Positions 36,316-44,400 of a stretch of 64,000 bases of DNA are shown here, in pieces. Position 1 is the first letter of the stretch. The number at the start of each line of letters is the position of its first letter. Position numbers and translations under genes: made by a program. Below the pieces are notes generated by a model. That model was not told the DNA's origin. It ran no database searches and worked only from the letters and a program-made list of their open reading frames with translations. This stretch comes from Paenibacillus sp. RUD330 (GTDB taxonomy: Bacteria > Bacillota > Bacilli > Paenibacillales > Paenibacillaceae), in the NCBI RefSeq assembly GCF_002243345.2, contig NZ_CP022655.2, positions 1,080,001 through 1,144,000 on the forward strand, read 5' to 3'.

Positions 36316-37554
36316 TCAAGACGGCTGCTGAGCGCGCTGCTGCTTGCGGCGCTCGGCTCTTGACGTGAAGCGGAAGATCGGATCCAGCACCGCATACACG
36401 CGCTTGCTTTCCTTGGTGAACAGCGGTCCCAGGATAGCCAGGATCAGGACGTAAAGCGCGGCGAAAGGCTGGATGATGCCCGACAGGCCGCCGGCTATGG
36501 CCAGGTTGGCCATGATGATCGAGAACTCTCCGCGCGCCACGATCGTCAGTCCGATCTTGGCCGATGCGTACGGCGGCATTCCGGCGCTGCGGCCGGCCAG
36601 CATGCCGGCGGCGAAGTTGCCCGCGAGCGTCAGGACGACGGCGATCAGAGCCATCCAGACGGCTCCGCCAAGAGCGGTCGGGTCGATGGTGAGGCCGAAG
36701 CCGAAGAAGAACAGGGCGCCGAAGAAATCGCGGAACGGCAGGATCAGCTTCTCGATCCGATGCGCATGCTTCGTTTCCGCGAGCACGAGCCCTACGAGCA
36801 GGGCGCCGATCGCTTCCGCGACATGGATCGTTTCGGCGAAGCCGGCAATGATGAACAGCGCCGCGAAGACGACGAGCAGGAACAGCTCGTTGGAGCGGAT
36901 GTCCAGCCATTTGTTCAGCAGCGGCACGATTTTGCGGCCGACGAACAGCACGCCGAGCATGAAGAACAGGGCGATGAGCGCCGAGAGGATTACGCCTCCC
37001 ACCGAAGAGGAGGAGCTGAGCACGAGCCCGGAGACGATGGAGATATAGACGGCGAGGAAGACGTCCTCGAACATGATGATGCCGAGAATCATCTCCGTCT
37101 CCGGGTTGGCCGTCCGCTTGAGATCGACCAGAACCTTGGCCACGATGGCGCTCGAGGAAATGGTCGTGATTCCGGCGATGATCAGCACCTCGGCAAGCGG
37201 AAGGCCGGTGAGGAAGCCGAACAGCAAGCCGACGGTGAAGTTGATGCCGATGTAGATGCTCCCGCCAACGGCGATCGACTTGCCGGATTTGAGCAGCCTT
37301 CCGACCGAGAATTCGAGTCCCAGGTACAGCAGCAGGAACAGGACGCCGATGCGGCCGAAGAAATCGATCAGCTCGCCGCTGTGGATGAAGCGGAGATCGA
37401 AATGCCCCCAGTGGAAGGCATGCGGCCCGACGGCCATGCCGATGAGGATATAAAAAGGAATAACCGAAAATTTAAGCCAGGCGGAAAGGATGCCCGCCAT
37501 GGCGACAAGAGCGATCGCCAAGCCGATTTCCAGTACGATATGCTCCATGCTCAC
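36316..37554 (-). CDS. khtU: K+/H+ antiporter membrane subunit (CPA2 family)
   Basis: 412 residues, about 12 membrane spans. CPA2 antiporter fold: LYLGLEFSVGRLLKSGK, ITTISSSAIVAKVL, the unwound-helix region IMFEDVFLAVYI with the conserved acidic residue, and GLTIVARGEFSIIMA. It exports K+ in exchange for H+. The preceding gene encodes the KhtT-type regulator and overlaps it (GTGA), the layout of B. subtilis khtTU. Unlike TrkA/KefC types it has no fused RCK domain. Confidence 0.88.
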   Translation of the reverse strand: MSMEHIVLEIGLAIALVAMAGILSAWLKFSVIPFYILIGMAVGPHAFHWGHFDLRFIHSGELIDFFGRIGVLFLLLYLGLEFSVGRLLKSGKSIAVGGSIYIGINFTVGLLFGFLTGLPLAEVLIIAGITTISSSAIVAKVLVDLKRTANPETEMILGIIMFEDVFLAVYISIVSGLVLSSSSSVGGVILSALIALFFMLGVLFVGRKIVPLLNKWLDIRSNELFLLVVFAALFIIAGFAETIHVAEAIGALLVGLVLAETKHAHRIEKLILPFRDFFGALFFFGFGLTIDPTALGGAVWMALIAVVLTLAGNFAAGMLAGRSAGMPPYASAKIGLTIVARGEFSIIMANLAIAGGLSGIIQPFAALYVLILAILGPLFTKESKRVYAVLDPIFRFTSRAERRKQQRAQQPS

Positions 37555-38042
37555 TCACATCCGTTCTTCAGGATGTCCCGGAACGCCTTCTGCTGTCCGC
37601 GCTCGCCTGCGACGATGAGCAGCGCCTCCTCGGTCAGGACCAGCTCGGGTCCCGGATTGATGTGCTTGCCGCCCGACCGGTCGACGACGGCAAGAATGCT
37701 CGCGCCGGAGCGCTGCCTGACCTGGAGGCTGCCGATGGACTTGTTGCGGCATTGGTACCCCGGCTCGACCCGGTACCACTCGATGATGAGGTCGTCCAGC
37801 GCCATCTCGATGCTTTCCACCGCGCGCGGCTTGTACTGCATGCCGCCCAGAATGGAGGCGATCATGCGGGCTTCGTCGTCTTCGAGCGTGAAGACGGGGA
37901 GGCTGTCATCGTAATCGTCCGTGTAGCGGAAGCATTCCCGCCGGCCGTCGTCATGCACGACGATGACAAGCTTGTCGCCGCCGATTGTAGTCAGTACGAA
38001 TTTTTGCCCGATTCCGGGCAGATAGGTTTCACGGATATCCAT
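37551..38042 (-). CDS. khtT: Regulatory subunit of the K+/H+ antiporter (RCK_C domain)
   Basis: 163 residues from ATG 38042 after AGGAGGG. N-terminal KhtT-like domain (TYLPGIGQKFVLTTIGGDKL, then VIVVHDDGRRECF) and C-terminal RCK_C/TrkA_C domain (about 80-155, RQRSGASILAVVDRSGG and LVLTEEALLIVAG). In B. subtilis KhtT binds c-di-AMP and gates KhtU; the same is inferred here. Translationally coupled to the antiporter gene. Confidence 0.88.
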   Translation of the reverse strand: MDIRETYLPGIGQKFVLTTIGGDKLVIVVHDDGRRECFRYTDDYDDSLPVFTLEDDEARMIASILGGMQYKPRAVESIEMALDDLIIEWYRVEPGYQCRNKSIGSLQVRQRSGASILAVVDRSGGKHINPGPELVLTEEALLIVAGERGQQKAFRDILKNGCE

Positions 38043-38154
38043 TAGGAAATCCCTCCTGTTCATGAAAGGTCTCATGGTCTGCTGGTTATAGAATGCCTAA
38101 ATAACCTCTTTCCAATCAAAGGCTGCTCAAGAAAGGACCGGCACGGAAAAAGCG

Positions 38155-38250
38155 CAAGGGAGCGCCGAACAAGCCCTTGGAAAAGCCAAGGGAGCGTTGA
38201 ACAAGCCCTTGAAATAGCCAAGGGAGCGGCAAACAGGCCCCTGGAAACCG
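38155..38250 (+). repeat. Three tandem copies of a 32-bp repeat
   Basis: Each unit begins CAAGGGAGCG and contains AACAAGCCCTTG or a close variant; exact 32-bp period. Each unit holds a CAAGGG/CCCTTG dyad and can form a hairpin. Located upstream of khtT, in the gap to the small membrane protein gene. Confidence 0.85.
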
Positions 38251-38285
38251 TGGAGCAGAACGAAGGTTGGGAAGCGGTCATGACT

Positions 38286-38669
38286 CTACAAGCAGCTTGG
38301 CGCCATGGATCCTTTCAGGACGGGAAGAAGCTTCTGGGACAGGAGTCTGCGCTCGATGCGCGGGGAAAAGCTGGACTTGCGCGGGATGAAGAAAGACAGC
38401 AGGAACAGGAGCATGAAGGCTCCCGGAATTTTGGCGGTCTTCGGCATCGGCTTGGTCTTGAGGATGGCTGCGGCGTCATTGCGCGCGCTGGCGCTGGATC
38501 TTACGGTAGTGTGGATGCCGGTCTCCAGGCTGCGGACGACGGTCGCGGCGGAAGAGCTCTCGGCTGCTTCAATGATGCCAATCGGGGGAGTGGGAGTGAA
38601 CAAAGTCATGATGAGCACGATAAAAACCGATGAAAACAATCGATAGAACGAGCGTGAGTGCATCACCAT
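38286..38669 (-). CDS. Small membrane or secreted protein of unknown function
   Basis: 127 residues from ATG 38669, with GGGGGAAAAG seven bases upstream. N-terminal hydrophobic helix (about 8-27) ending at an AEA-like cleavage site (IIEAAESSSA), a polar stretch, a second hydrophobic helix (about 82-96) and a basic tail rich in Arg, Lys and Leu. No family recognised. An opposite-strand open frame overlaps it but lacks a ribosome site. Confidence 0.5.
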   Translation of the reverse strand: MVMHSRSFYRLFSSVFIVLIMTLFTPTPPIGIIEAAESSSAATVVRSLETGIHTTVRSSASARNDAAAILKTKPMPKTAKIPGAFMLLFLLSFFIPRKSSFSPRIERRLLSQKLLPVLKGSMAPSCL

Positions 38670-38730
38670 GATCTTTTCCCCCTTTTTCAGTCCATTACCC
38701 TAATTATAAGCCGAAAAAGCGCCAAAATGC

Positions 38731-38771
38731 AAAAAAGGCCGGTTCCCGCCGGACAATCCGGGGGAGCGGCC
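38731..38771 (-). terminator. Terminator after the M3 peptidase gene
   Basis: On the minus strand GGCCGCTCCCCCGG and CCGGCGGGAACCGGCC fold imperfectly, followed by TTTTTT. Confidence 0.7.
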
Positions 38772-38806
38772 ATTGCTTCCGAGGCTTCGGAATCGAAGCC
38801 GGAAGG

Positions 38807-40507
38807 CTAGAATTTGCTGTCGTCGATGCTGTCCAGCCAGCCGTTGATCTGGCCGATGACGCTGGTGACGGCGCCGTCCTCGAACGGCGAGATCAGTCCC
38901 GCGCTGGCTACGAGGCCGGTGAAGGATTTGCTTCCGCCGAGGCGGCAGAGCGCGAGGTAATCCTGCCATGCGGTCTGGAAGTCCTCGCCGGAGCGCTTCC
39001 AGAATTGGAACGCGCACAGCTGGGCAAGCGTGTAGTCGATGTAGTAGAACGGCGTATGGAAAATATGGCTCTGCTTCTGCCAGAACCCACCGCGCTCCAG
39101 GTAGCCGTTGCCGTCGAAGCTCCGTCCTGGACGGTAGATTTCCTCGATCTCCAGCCATTTGGCTTTGCGCTCGGCAGGCGTCGCCTCCGGATGCTCATAG
39201 ACGAAATGCTGGAATTCATCCACGGAAACGCCGTACGGAATGAACGACAGCGCCGAATCGAGATGGTTGAAGCGGTACTTGTCCGTATCTTCCTTGAAGA
39301 ACAGCTCCATCCAAGGCCACGCGAGGAATTCCATGCTCATGGAGTGGATCTCGGCCGCTTCCATCGTCGGCCAGAGGTACTCGGGAATGTCGAAGCCGCG
39401 GCTCATGTAGACCTGGAACGCATGGCCTGCTTCATGGGTCAGCACGTCGATGTCATGCGAGGTGCCGTTGAAGTTGGCAAAGATGAATGGAGACTCGTAG
39501 GCGCTTATATACGTGCAGTAGCCTCCGCCTTCCTTGCCTTTTTTGCTCAATAGATCCAGCAGCTCGCGGTCCGACATGAACTGGAAGAATTCGTCGAGCT
39601 CCGGAGCCATCTCCTTGTACATGCGGCGGCCGTTGTCGAGGATCCAGTCCGGATCGCCCTTGGGCGTAGCGTTGCCGCTGGAATAGTTGAAGTCCTCGTC
39701 GTAGTAATGCAGCGTATCCACGCCGATCCGCTTGGCTTGGCGCTCGCGCAGCTTGATGACGGCCGGGACGATATGCTCGCGGACCTGGCTGCGGTAGCCG
39801 GCGACCATCGCCGCGTCGTAGTCGGTCCGTCCGAGGCGGTCGTAGCCGAGCTGGACGTAGTTCTCGTAGCCGAGCTTGCGGGCGATGGACGTGCGGACTT
39901 TGACCAGATCGTCATAGATGCGGTCGATGACGGGCTCTTTTTCCGCAAAAAATCCGAACCGGGCTTCGCTGGCGCTGCGGCGCACCTCGCGGTCGGTGGA
40001 CTGGGTATACGGAATGAGCTGGGAAAGCGTCAGCTCCTTGCCGTCGAACGGGATTTTGGCGGATGCGATCAGCTGGCCGTACTCGGTCTTGAGCTTGTTC
40101 TCCAGCTGCAGATCCTCGATGATCTCCGGCTTGAACGTCTTGAGCGACAGCTCGGCGATATCAAGCAGCTGCTTGCCGTACTTGGCTTCCAGCTCCGGGC
40201 GGAACGGGGATTCCGTCAGCGCCCGGTAGAAATCCGTCATATATTCCTGGAGGACCGGGCTGAGCTCATCCGCATATTCCTGCTCGGCTTTGTAGAATTC
40301 ATCGTTCGTATCGACGGAATGGCGGATATAGACCAGCTGGAACATCGACTCGACATCGCTGCGGCTCTGGTTGAAGGCGGCGATCGCCTCGTCCTGGGCT
40401 TCGAAGCTTGACGCGCTGCGGATCGCGGCGATCAGCTCCTTCAGACGGCCGGTGACGGCCTCGCGCTCGGGGCGCTCGTAACGGTATTCGCTGAATTTGA
40501 CTGCCAA
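38807..40507 (-). CDS. M3-family oligoendopeptidase
   Basis: 566 residues. Start chosen at TTG 40507, five bases after AAAGAGGTGG; a GTG at 40516 lies inside that site. Zinc metallopeptidase: LTHEAGHAFQVYM supplies HExxH, and EAAEIHSMSMEFL the third ligand Glu, the M3 gluzincin pattern. PepF-type enzymes degrade cytosolic oligopeptides. Catalytic residues are complete. Monocistronic, divergent from ribokinase. Confidence 0.93.
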   Translation of the reverse strand: MAVKFSEYRYERPEREAVTGRLKELIAAIRSASSFEAQDEAIAAFNQSRSDVESMFQLVYIRHSVDTNDEFYKAEQEYADELSPVLQEYMTDFYRALTESPFRPELEAKYGKQLLDIAELSLKTFKPEIIEDLQLENKLKTEYGQLIASAKIPFDGKELTLSQLIPYTQSTDREVRRSASEARFGFFAEKEPVIDRIYDDLVKVRTSIARKLGYENYVQLGYDRLGRTDYDAAMVAGYRSQVREHIVPAVIKLRERQAKRIGVDTLHYYDEDFNYSSGNATPKGDPDWILDNGRRMYKEMAPELDEFFQFMSDRELLDLLSKKGKEGGGYCTYISAYESPFIFANFNGTSHDIDVLTHEAGHAFQVYMSRGFDIPEYLWPTMEAAEIHSMSMEFLAWPWMELFFKEDTDKYRFNHLDSALSFIPYGVSVDEFQHFVYEHPEATPAERKAKWLEIEEIYRPGRSFDGNGYLERGGFWQKQSHIFHTPFYYIDYTLAQLCAFQFWKRSGEDFQTAWQDYLALCRLGGSKSFTGLVASAGLISPFEDGAVTSVIGQINGWLDSIDDSKF

Positions 40508-40709
40508 GGAATCCACCTCTTTGGATAAAAGGATATGTACTGCATTCTATTATAGCGGAACCGGGAACTGCAGATCAGGGTTTTTTTGGATTTAAGCGAA
40601 AAGGCTGGGAGGGAGCGTTCGGCAGGGAAAGCGGCTTGCTGCGGCTGTAACCATCGATGAAAATATGGTATGGTTGGTCAAGCGAAAACGTTGGTGGAGG
40701 TAGCGGAAA

Positions 40710-41684
40710 ATGAGCTTGCGCACAAATGGGAAAGAGCCGCGGATTACAGTCGCGGGCAGCCTGAATATGGACCTGGTCATCAGCATGGACCGGATGCCGG
40801 TCGAAGGGGAAACGCTTGCAGGCCGGGAGCTGCACACGCTGCCCGGTGGCAAGGGAGCGAATCAGGCGGCGGGAGCGGCGAGGCTAGGGGTCCGCACCGG
40901 CATGATCGGCCGGGTCGGCGACGATGCTTTCGGACGGCAGATGCTGGAGCAGATGCAGAAGATGGGCGTGCATTCGGAAGCCATCGGTATCCATGAATCG
41001 GCGCCGACCGGAATTGCTTCGATATACCATACCAAGGAAGACAACTGCATCGTCATCGTCGCAGGAGCCAATGCGGAATGCACCGGCGAGTGGGTGGAGC
41101 GGCACCGGGAGCAGATCGAGCAGTCCCATGTGCTGCTCGTACAGCTGGAGGTTCCGCTGGAAGCGGTGCGCCGCTCGCTGGAAATCGCCCGCGCGGCAGG
41201 CGTCGCGACGGTGCTCAACCCGGCTCCGGCACAGGAGCTGCCGGCCGAGCTGCTTGCCCTGGCGGACTATGTCACGCCGAACGAGACGGAATTCGCGGCT
41301 CTCTCCGGCAAGGAGCCGGCCAGCGAGGCGGACATCGCGGAAGCGCTCGGAGTATGGCAGCGCGAGGTCGGCAGCCGTGTCATCCTGACGCGCGGCGGCG
41401 CAGGCTGCTCCTTCCTCGGCGAGGACGGCACGCTCGTGACCGTGGCGGCCCCGAAGGTGAAGGTCGTGGACACGACCGGCGCCGGAGATACGCTGAACGC
41501 GGCCTTGTGCGTGAAGCTGGCGGAGCTTGCGGCTGGCGGCGGAAGCGCGCCGAATGACGGCGAGCTGCGCGATGCGCTGGCATTCGCCGTGCAGGCCGCC
41601 TCGCTGTCGGTCACGCGCTTCGGAGCGCAGGACGGGCTGCCTTCGCGCGCGGAAGTGGACGCGGCGCTTGCTTCCGCCCGTTAG
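40710..41684 (+). CDS. rbsK: Ribokinase
   Basis: 324 residues from ATG 40710 (GGAGG upstream). PfkB-family sugar kinase; phosphorylates D-ribose at O5. PfkB signature 1 (GGKGANQAAGAARLG) binds sugar, NPAPA and NETEF follow, and signature 2 DTTGAGDTLNAAL contains the catalytic Asp and anion hole. No rbsABCD transport genes are adjacent, so ribose may enter by another route. Confidence 0.93.
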   Translation: MSLRTNGKEPRITVAGSLNMDLVISMDRMPVEGETLAGRELHTLPGGKGANQAAGAARLGVRTGMIGRVGDDAFGRQMLEQMQKMGVHSEAIGIHESAPTGIASIYHTKEDNCIVIVAGANAECTGEWVERHREQIEQSHVLLVQLEVPLEAVRRSLEIARAAGVATVLNPAPAQELPAELLALADYVTPNETEFAALSGKEPASEADIAEALGVWQREVGSRVILTRGGAGCSFLGEDGTLVTVAAPKVKVVDTTGAGDTLNAALCVKLAELAAGGGSAPNDGELRDALAFAVQAASLSVTRFGAQDGLPSRAEVDAALASAR

Positions 41685-41835
41685 GCGAGGGCAAGCACGG
41701 AGCGCGCGAGCGGTTGCTGCTGGGTTGTAGTTGCCCAGGCAGAAGCAGCTGCAACTGAAGGCGTCGTAAACTGCTGCCTGCAAGCAGACCATAGTTGAAG
41801 TCTGAGGACGTGTCCGCGATGCAGGAACAGCTGCC
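41685..41835 (+). other. Non-coding 3' flank of ribokinase
   Basis: No convincing ORF or terminator. It contains GCTGCAACTG/CAGTTGC-like dyads and leads into the repeat cluster. Confidence 0.4.
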
Positions 41836-41841
41836 GGACTT

Positions 41842-42028
41842 TTATCGGACATACGATCCGTTATTTTCGAAAAAACCCACTAATTTTTAACTTATCGGAC
41901 ATAGGATCCGCTATTTGGCCGGAAATGAGCTGAAAACAGCCTTTCTACTCTAAATAACGGATTTGATGTCCGTTAAATTTTTTATAACGGTGATAATGGC
42001 CTAAATAACGGATCGTATGTCCGATAGA
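41842..42028. repeat. Cluster of four 25-bp repeats in two opposite orientations
   Basis: The core TCGGACATACGATCCG is flanked by TTA and TTATT. Two forward copies (about 41842-41867 and 41892-41916) are followed by two inverted copies (about 41952-41976 and 42003-42027). The whole can fold back into a long cruciform or hairpin. This resembles a REP/BIME-type intergenic repeat. Confidence 0.8.
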
Positions 42029-42083
42029 ACGGCATAACATCTTATTGGCCTCCTAAGTTAGCCCTGTATCCAACTCGGAACAG

Positions 42084-42560
42084 CCGCCATGAACGATCGA
42101 CATGAACGTACGCACGCATATGGTAGTCAACCAGCAAAACAACCACCGCGACGAACCGACGACCTTGAAGCGCAAAGCATGAGTTAGTTAGCCAACAAGA
42201 TCATTCCCGCCATGAACGATTGACATTAACGTACGCGTGCATATGGTAATCAACCAGAAAAACAACCTCCGCCATGAACCGACGACCTTGAAGCGCAAGG
42301 ACTTGAGTTGGTTGGCCAATCAGATCATTCCCCTCCAAGAAACATCAACATGAAGCGTACGAGCACATAATAGTTAACAAGGAAAACAAACCCCGCCTTG
42401 AAACATCAATGAAGCGTACGAGCCAAAGGTTAACCGTAAAATAACCTTCATTATGACCATCAGGCTTGATGATCATGAGCATGGCTTAGTTAACCAGCAT
42501 TTATAAACCCCATCCTAAACCATCGTAGTTGAAGCGTACGAGCACCTAGCTTGCCTTTTT
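42084..42560 (+). repeat. Array of about eight degenerate 62-bp repeats
   Basis: Units start near 42084, 42146, 42207, 42269, 42331, 42393, 42449 and 42508. Shared elements are CCGCCATGAA, GAAGCGTACGAGC (or GAACGTACGCACGC) and AGTTAACCAG with A-rich ends. Units 1 and 3 resemble each other, as do 2 and 4, giving a 123-bp higher-order period. Stops occur in the longest frames, so it is not coding. Confidence 0.8.
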
Positions 42561-42590
42561 ATTTAATTGCCATCTCTTGATCAAATTCCC

Positions 42591-43241
42591 TTAAAGCCAA
42601 ATTTGATAGGACCGTATGCGTTTTGTGCCGCTCGCCGCTCTCAGCAGCTGCAAGGAGGCCAGCTTTGCGAGAATCCGCCTGGCGTGCCTGTCGCTGACCT
42701 TGATATGGGCTGCAAATTCAAGCGGACTGAATGGGCGCAGAATCCGCCTTGCATAGCGGAGAGCTTCAGCCTCGGCTGCCGTAAGGGAGGCCGACAAATC
42801 CGTGCTTACGAATTTGCCGATAAAGGCAAGGACCAGCTGCTGGCATTGCTTGGGCTCGTCCACAATGGACGGGTAGGCGATCGGCAGGAAGATCCACCCG
42901 TCCAACGCCAGCAGGCAGTGGCGTCGGCAGAGATCCTTGAAGCGCCTGACGTCCAAATCCCTTGCGTGAGGTCCGTAACCTTGGATTTCTATGCTGCCTT
43001 TGGCGTTTCCGGGTCTATAGGCCAAATCCAGGTACCGATAGCCGTTGGAGAAATCCCTGACCTCCCACTCGGGATACAAATGCTCAAAATGGCCGACGGA
43101 AGGAAACCATATCGTCCGCAGAAATTCAACGGTGCCATGTCCGAGCCCGCTTCCAAGACGCTCCTTCCTGCGGTGGTTTTCTTCTTCCTGGATGTTCTTG
43201 CTGAGCCAAGCCTCGTATTCCGTCTCGAATAAAGATTGCAT
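42591..43241 (-). CDS. Putative nuclease-fold protein with C-terminal winged helix
   Basis: 216 residues from ATG 43241 after AAGGGAG. Residues about 36-145 show a Vsr/DUF559-like PD-(D/E)XK pattern: YRYLDLAY (Asp72), then SIEIQGYGPHARD (Glu85-x-Gln87, His92), then a helix and LDGWIFLPIAYPSI as the last core strand. Gln stands where many members have Lys. Residues about 152-214 form a winged helix (FSPLEFAAHIKVSDRHARRI). It may be a DNA-binding regulator derived from a nuclease, or an active enzyme. It lies between repeat arrays. Family name not recognised. Confidence 0.6.
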   Translation of the reverse strand: MQSLFETEYEAWLSKNIQEEENHRRKERLGSGLGHGTVEFLRTIWFPSVGHFEHLYPEWEVRDFSNGYRYLDLAYRPGNAKGSIEIQGYGPHARDLDVRRFKDLCRRHCLLALDGWIFLPIAYPSIVDEPKQCQQLVLAFIGKFVSTDLSASLTAAEAEALRYARRILRPFSPLEFAAHIKVSDRHARRILAKLASLQLLRAASGTKRIRSYQIWL

Positions 43242-43298
43242 AGCTATCACTCCCTTGAGATTGGTTTGACAGGTAGGATGCTGCCCCTCCAAGAGGCA

Positions 43299-43345
43299 GA
43301 AAAAAAGCCGCCCTGGCCGCAGCAAAGCTGCGGACCAATGGCGGC
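43299..43345 (-). terminator. Terminator upstream of the nuclease-like gene (end of the TetR transcript)
   Basis: On the minus strand GCCGCC...CCGCAG-CTTTG-CTGCGG...GGCGGC then TTTTTTT. It lies about 230 bases after the tetR-type gene and 60 bases before the nuclease-like gene. No promoter is obvious between it and that gene, so it could also act as an attenuator. Confidence 0.8.
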
Positions 43346-43419
43346 ATGTTCCTCATGACCGGCTGGCGATATGGGGATGAAAATGAAGTGCGAAAAAGGG
43401 AAAAGCCCTAGCTTGATGC

Positions 43420-43560
43420 CGAATCAACCCTGAGTCGAATCAACCCTGAGTCGAATCAACCCTGAGTCGAATCAACCCTGCAGTCGAATCAACCTTGAAT
43501 TCAAATCAACCCTGCAGACAAATCATCCCTGCAGCCGAATCAACCCTGTAGCCGAATCAC
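43420..43560 (+). repeat. Eight and a half tandem copies of a 16/17-bp repeat
   Basis: Unit CGAATCAACCCTGAGT: the first units (43420, 43436, 43452) are exact 16-mers; from 43468 on the unit is 17 bp (CGAATCAACCCTGCAGT type) with mismatches. It ends just before the stop of the TetR gene. Confidence 0.9.
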
Positions 43561-43572
43561 CGTCTCATCCAC

Positions 43573-44190
43573 CTAAACGAACAACGGAAGGACGATCGTC
43601 CGGTTGATGACCGCCGCCAGCTCCTCCGGAGAAAAACCGGTCTGGTCCCGGAGATGGTTCAGCGACTGCGGAGCGAGCGTCGAGATGAGCAGATGGGCGT
43701 TGACGGGCGGGCAGACTCCCGGTGCGGCAGCCCCTGTATCCACAGCCTCCTGGAGAAGCCCCTGCAGCGTCCCGAACAGGAATTGGTAAGGGGGAGACTC
43801 GAAGAAGGTCGAGATCTCCTTCTCGCATTTGCGCCCGGCGAAAATGGCGGCATAAATCGTCTCCATCAATTGGATATTGTTCATCAGATTCAGCACAAGC
43901 TCGCGGATGACGAGCGTCGCTCTCTCCTTCACCGCCAAGGAAGCGTTTGCGGTCAGAGAGTGGAGGACATCCTTCTGGAGGCGGTCGAAATAACCTTCCA
44001 TCAGCTCCATGCACAGCTCGCCCTTCTGCGAATAGCGGCGGTAAAGCGTGCCTTGGCCGACGCCGGCCGTCTTGGCGATCTGATGCATGCTCACGGCGTC
44101 GACGCCGTGCTCGGCGAACAGGGCGCGGGCCGTTTCAAGGATCGACTCGCTAAGTTCCTGGGACTCCTTGCGCTTATAAATCGAAGACAT
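43573..44190 (-). CDS. TetR-family repressor of the adjacent efflux gene
   Basis: 205 residues from ATG 44190 (a GTG at 44199 is in frame). N-terminal HTH: ILETARALFAEHGVDAVS, MHQIAKTAGVGQGTLYRRY, the TetR_N signature; the rest is an all-helical ligand and dimer domain. It is divergent from a DHA2 drug transporter gene, and two identical palindromes lie in the shared promoter. Repression of the transporter and itself, released by a transported compound, is the standard arrangement and is inferred here. Confidence 0.92.
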   Translation of the reverse strand: MSSIYKRKESQELSESILETARALFAEHGVDAVSMHQIAKTAGVGQGTLYRRYSQKGELCMELMEGYFDRLQKDVLHSLTANASLAVKERATLVIRELVLNLMNNIQLMETIYAAIFAGRKCEKEISTFFESPPYQFLFGTLQGLLQEAVDTGAAAPGVCPPVNAHLLISTLAPQSLNHLRDQTGFSPEELAAVINRTIVLPLFV

Positions 44191-44224
44191 GAACGTCACA
44201 TCTTTCTATAGCAAAATAGCCGTA

Positions 44225-44253
44225 TTGACACCCGGACAATTGTCCGCTATAGT
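44225..44253 (+). promoter_or_regulatory. Promoter of the DHA2 efflux gene
   Basis: TTGACA (44225-44230), 17-bp spacer, TATAGT (44248-44253). The spacer is almost entirely filled by operator 1. Confidence 0.8.
44233..44246. promoter_or_regulatory. TetR operator 1
   Basis: CGGACAATTGTCCG, a perfect palindrome between the -35 and -10 boxes of the efflux promoter. Confidence 0.8.
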
Positions 44254-44267
44254 CAATACGTTCATTC

Positions 44268-44283
44268 GCGGACAATTGTCCGC
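44268..44283. promoter_or_regulatory. TetR operator 2
   Basis: GCGGACAATTGTCCGC, a perfect 16-bp palindrome centred 36 bp from operator 1, just downstream of the predicted efflux transcription start. It also covers the likely -35 (TTGTCC) of the divergent regulator gene. Confidence 0.8.
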
Positions 44284-44400
44284 TGTCAGTCGGGGCATCG
44301 TTGCTCAGTGTCCATATTGTATCTTTTTGCTGGCAGACGGTCAATGAACGCAAAAAAAAGAGAAACCACGGAAACCGTGGAAACAAGGAGTGGGAAACCG

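Noticed and set aside
38305..38646. 113-codon plus-strand frame over the small membrane protein gene
   Set aside because: No ribosome site; the minus-strand frame has a good site and signal-like N-terminus.
42084..42560. The 62-bp array as a CRISPR array
   Set aside because: Units are contiguous and degenerate along their whole length, with no conserved repeat plus unique spacers and no cas gene nearby.
43420..43560. The 16/17-bp array as a CRISPR array or replication iterons
   Set aside because: No spacers, and no replication initiator or DnaA-box cluster is present.
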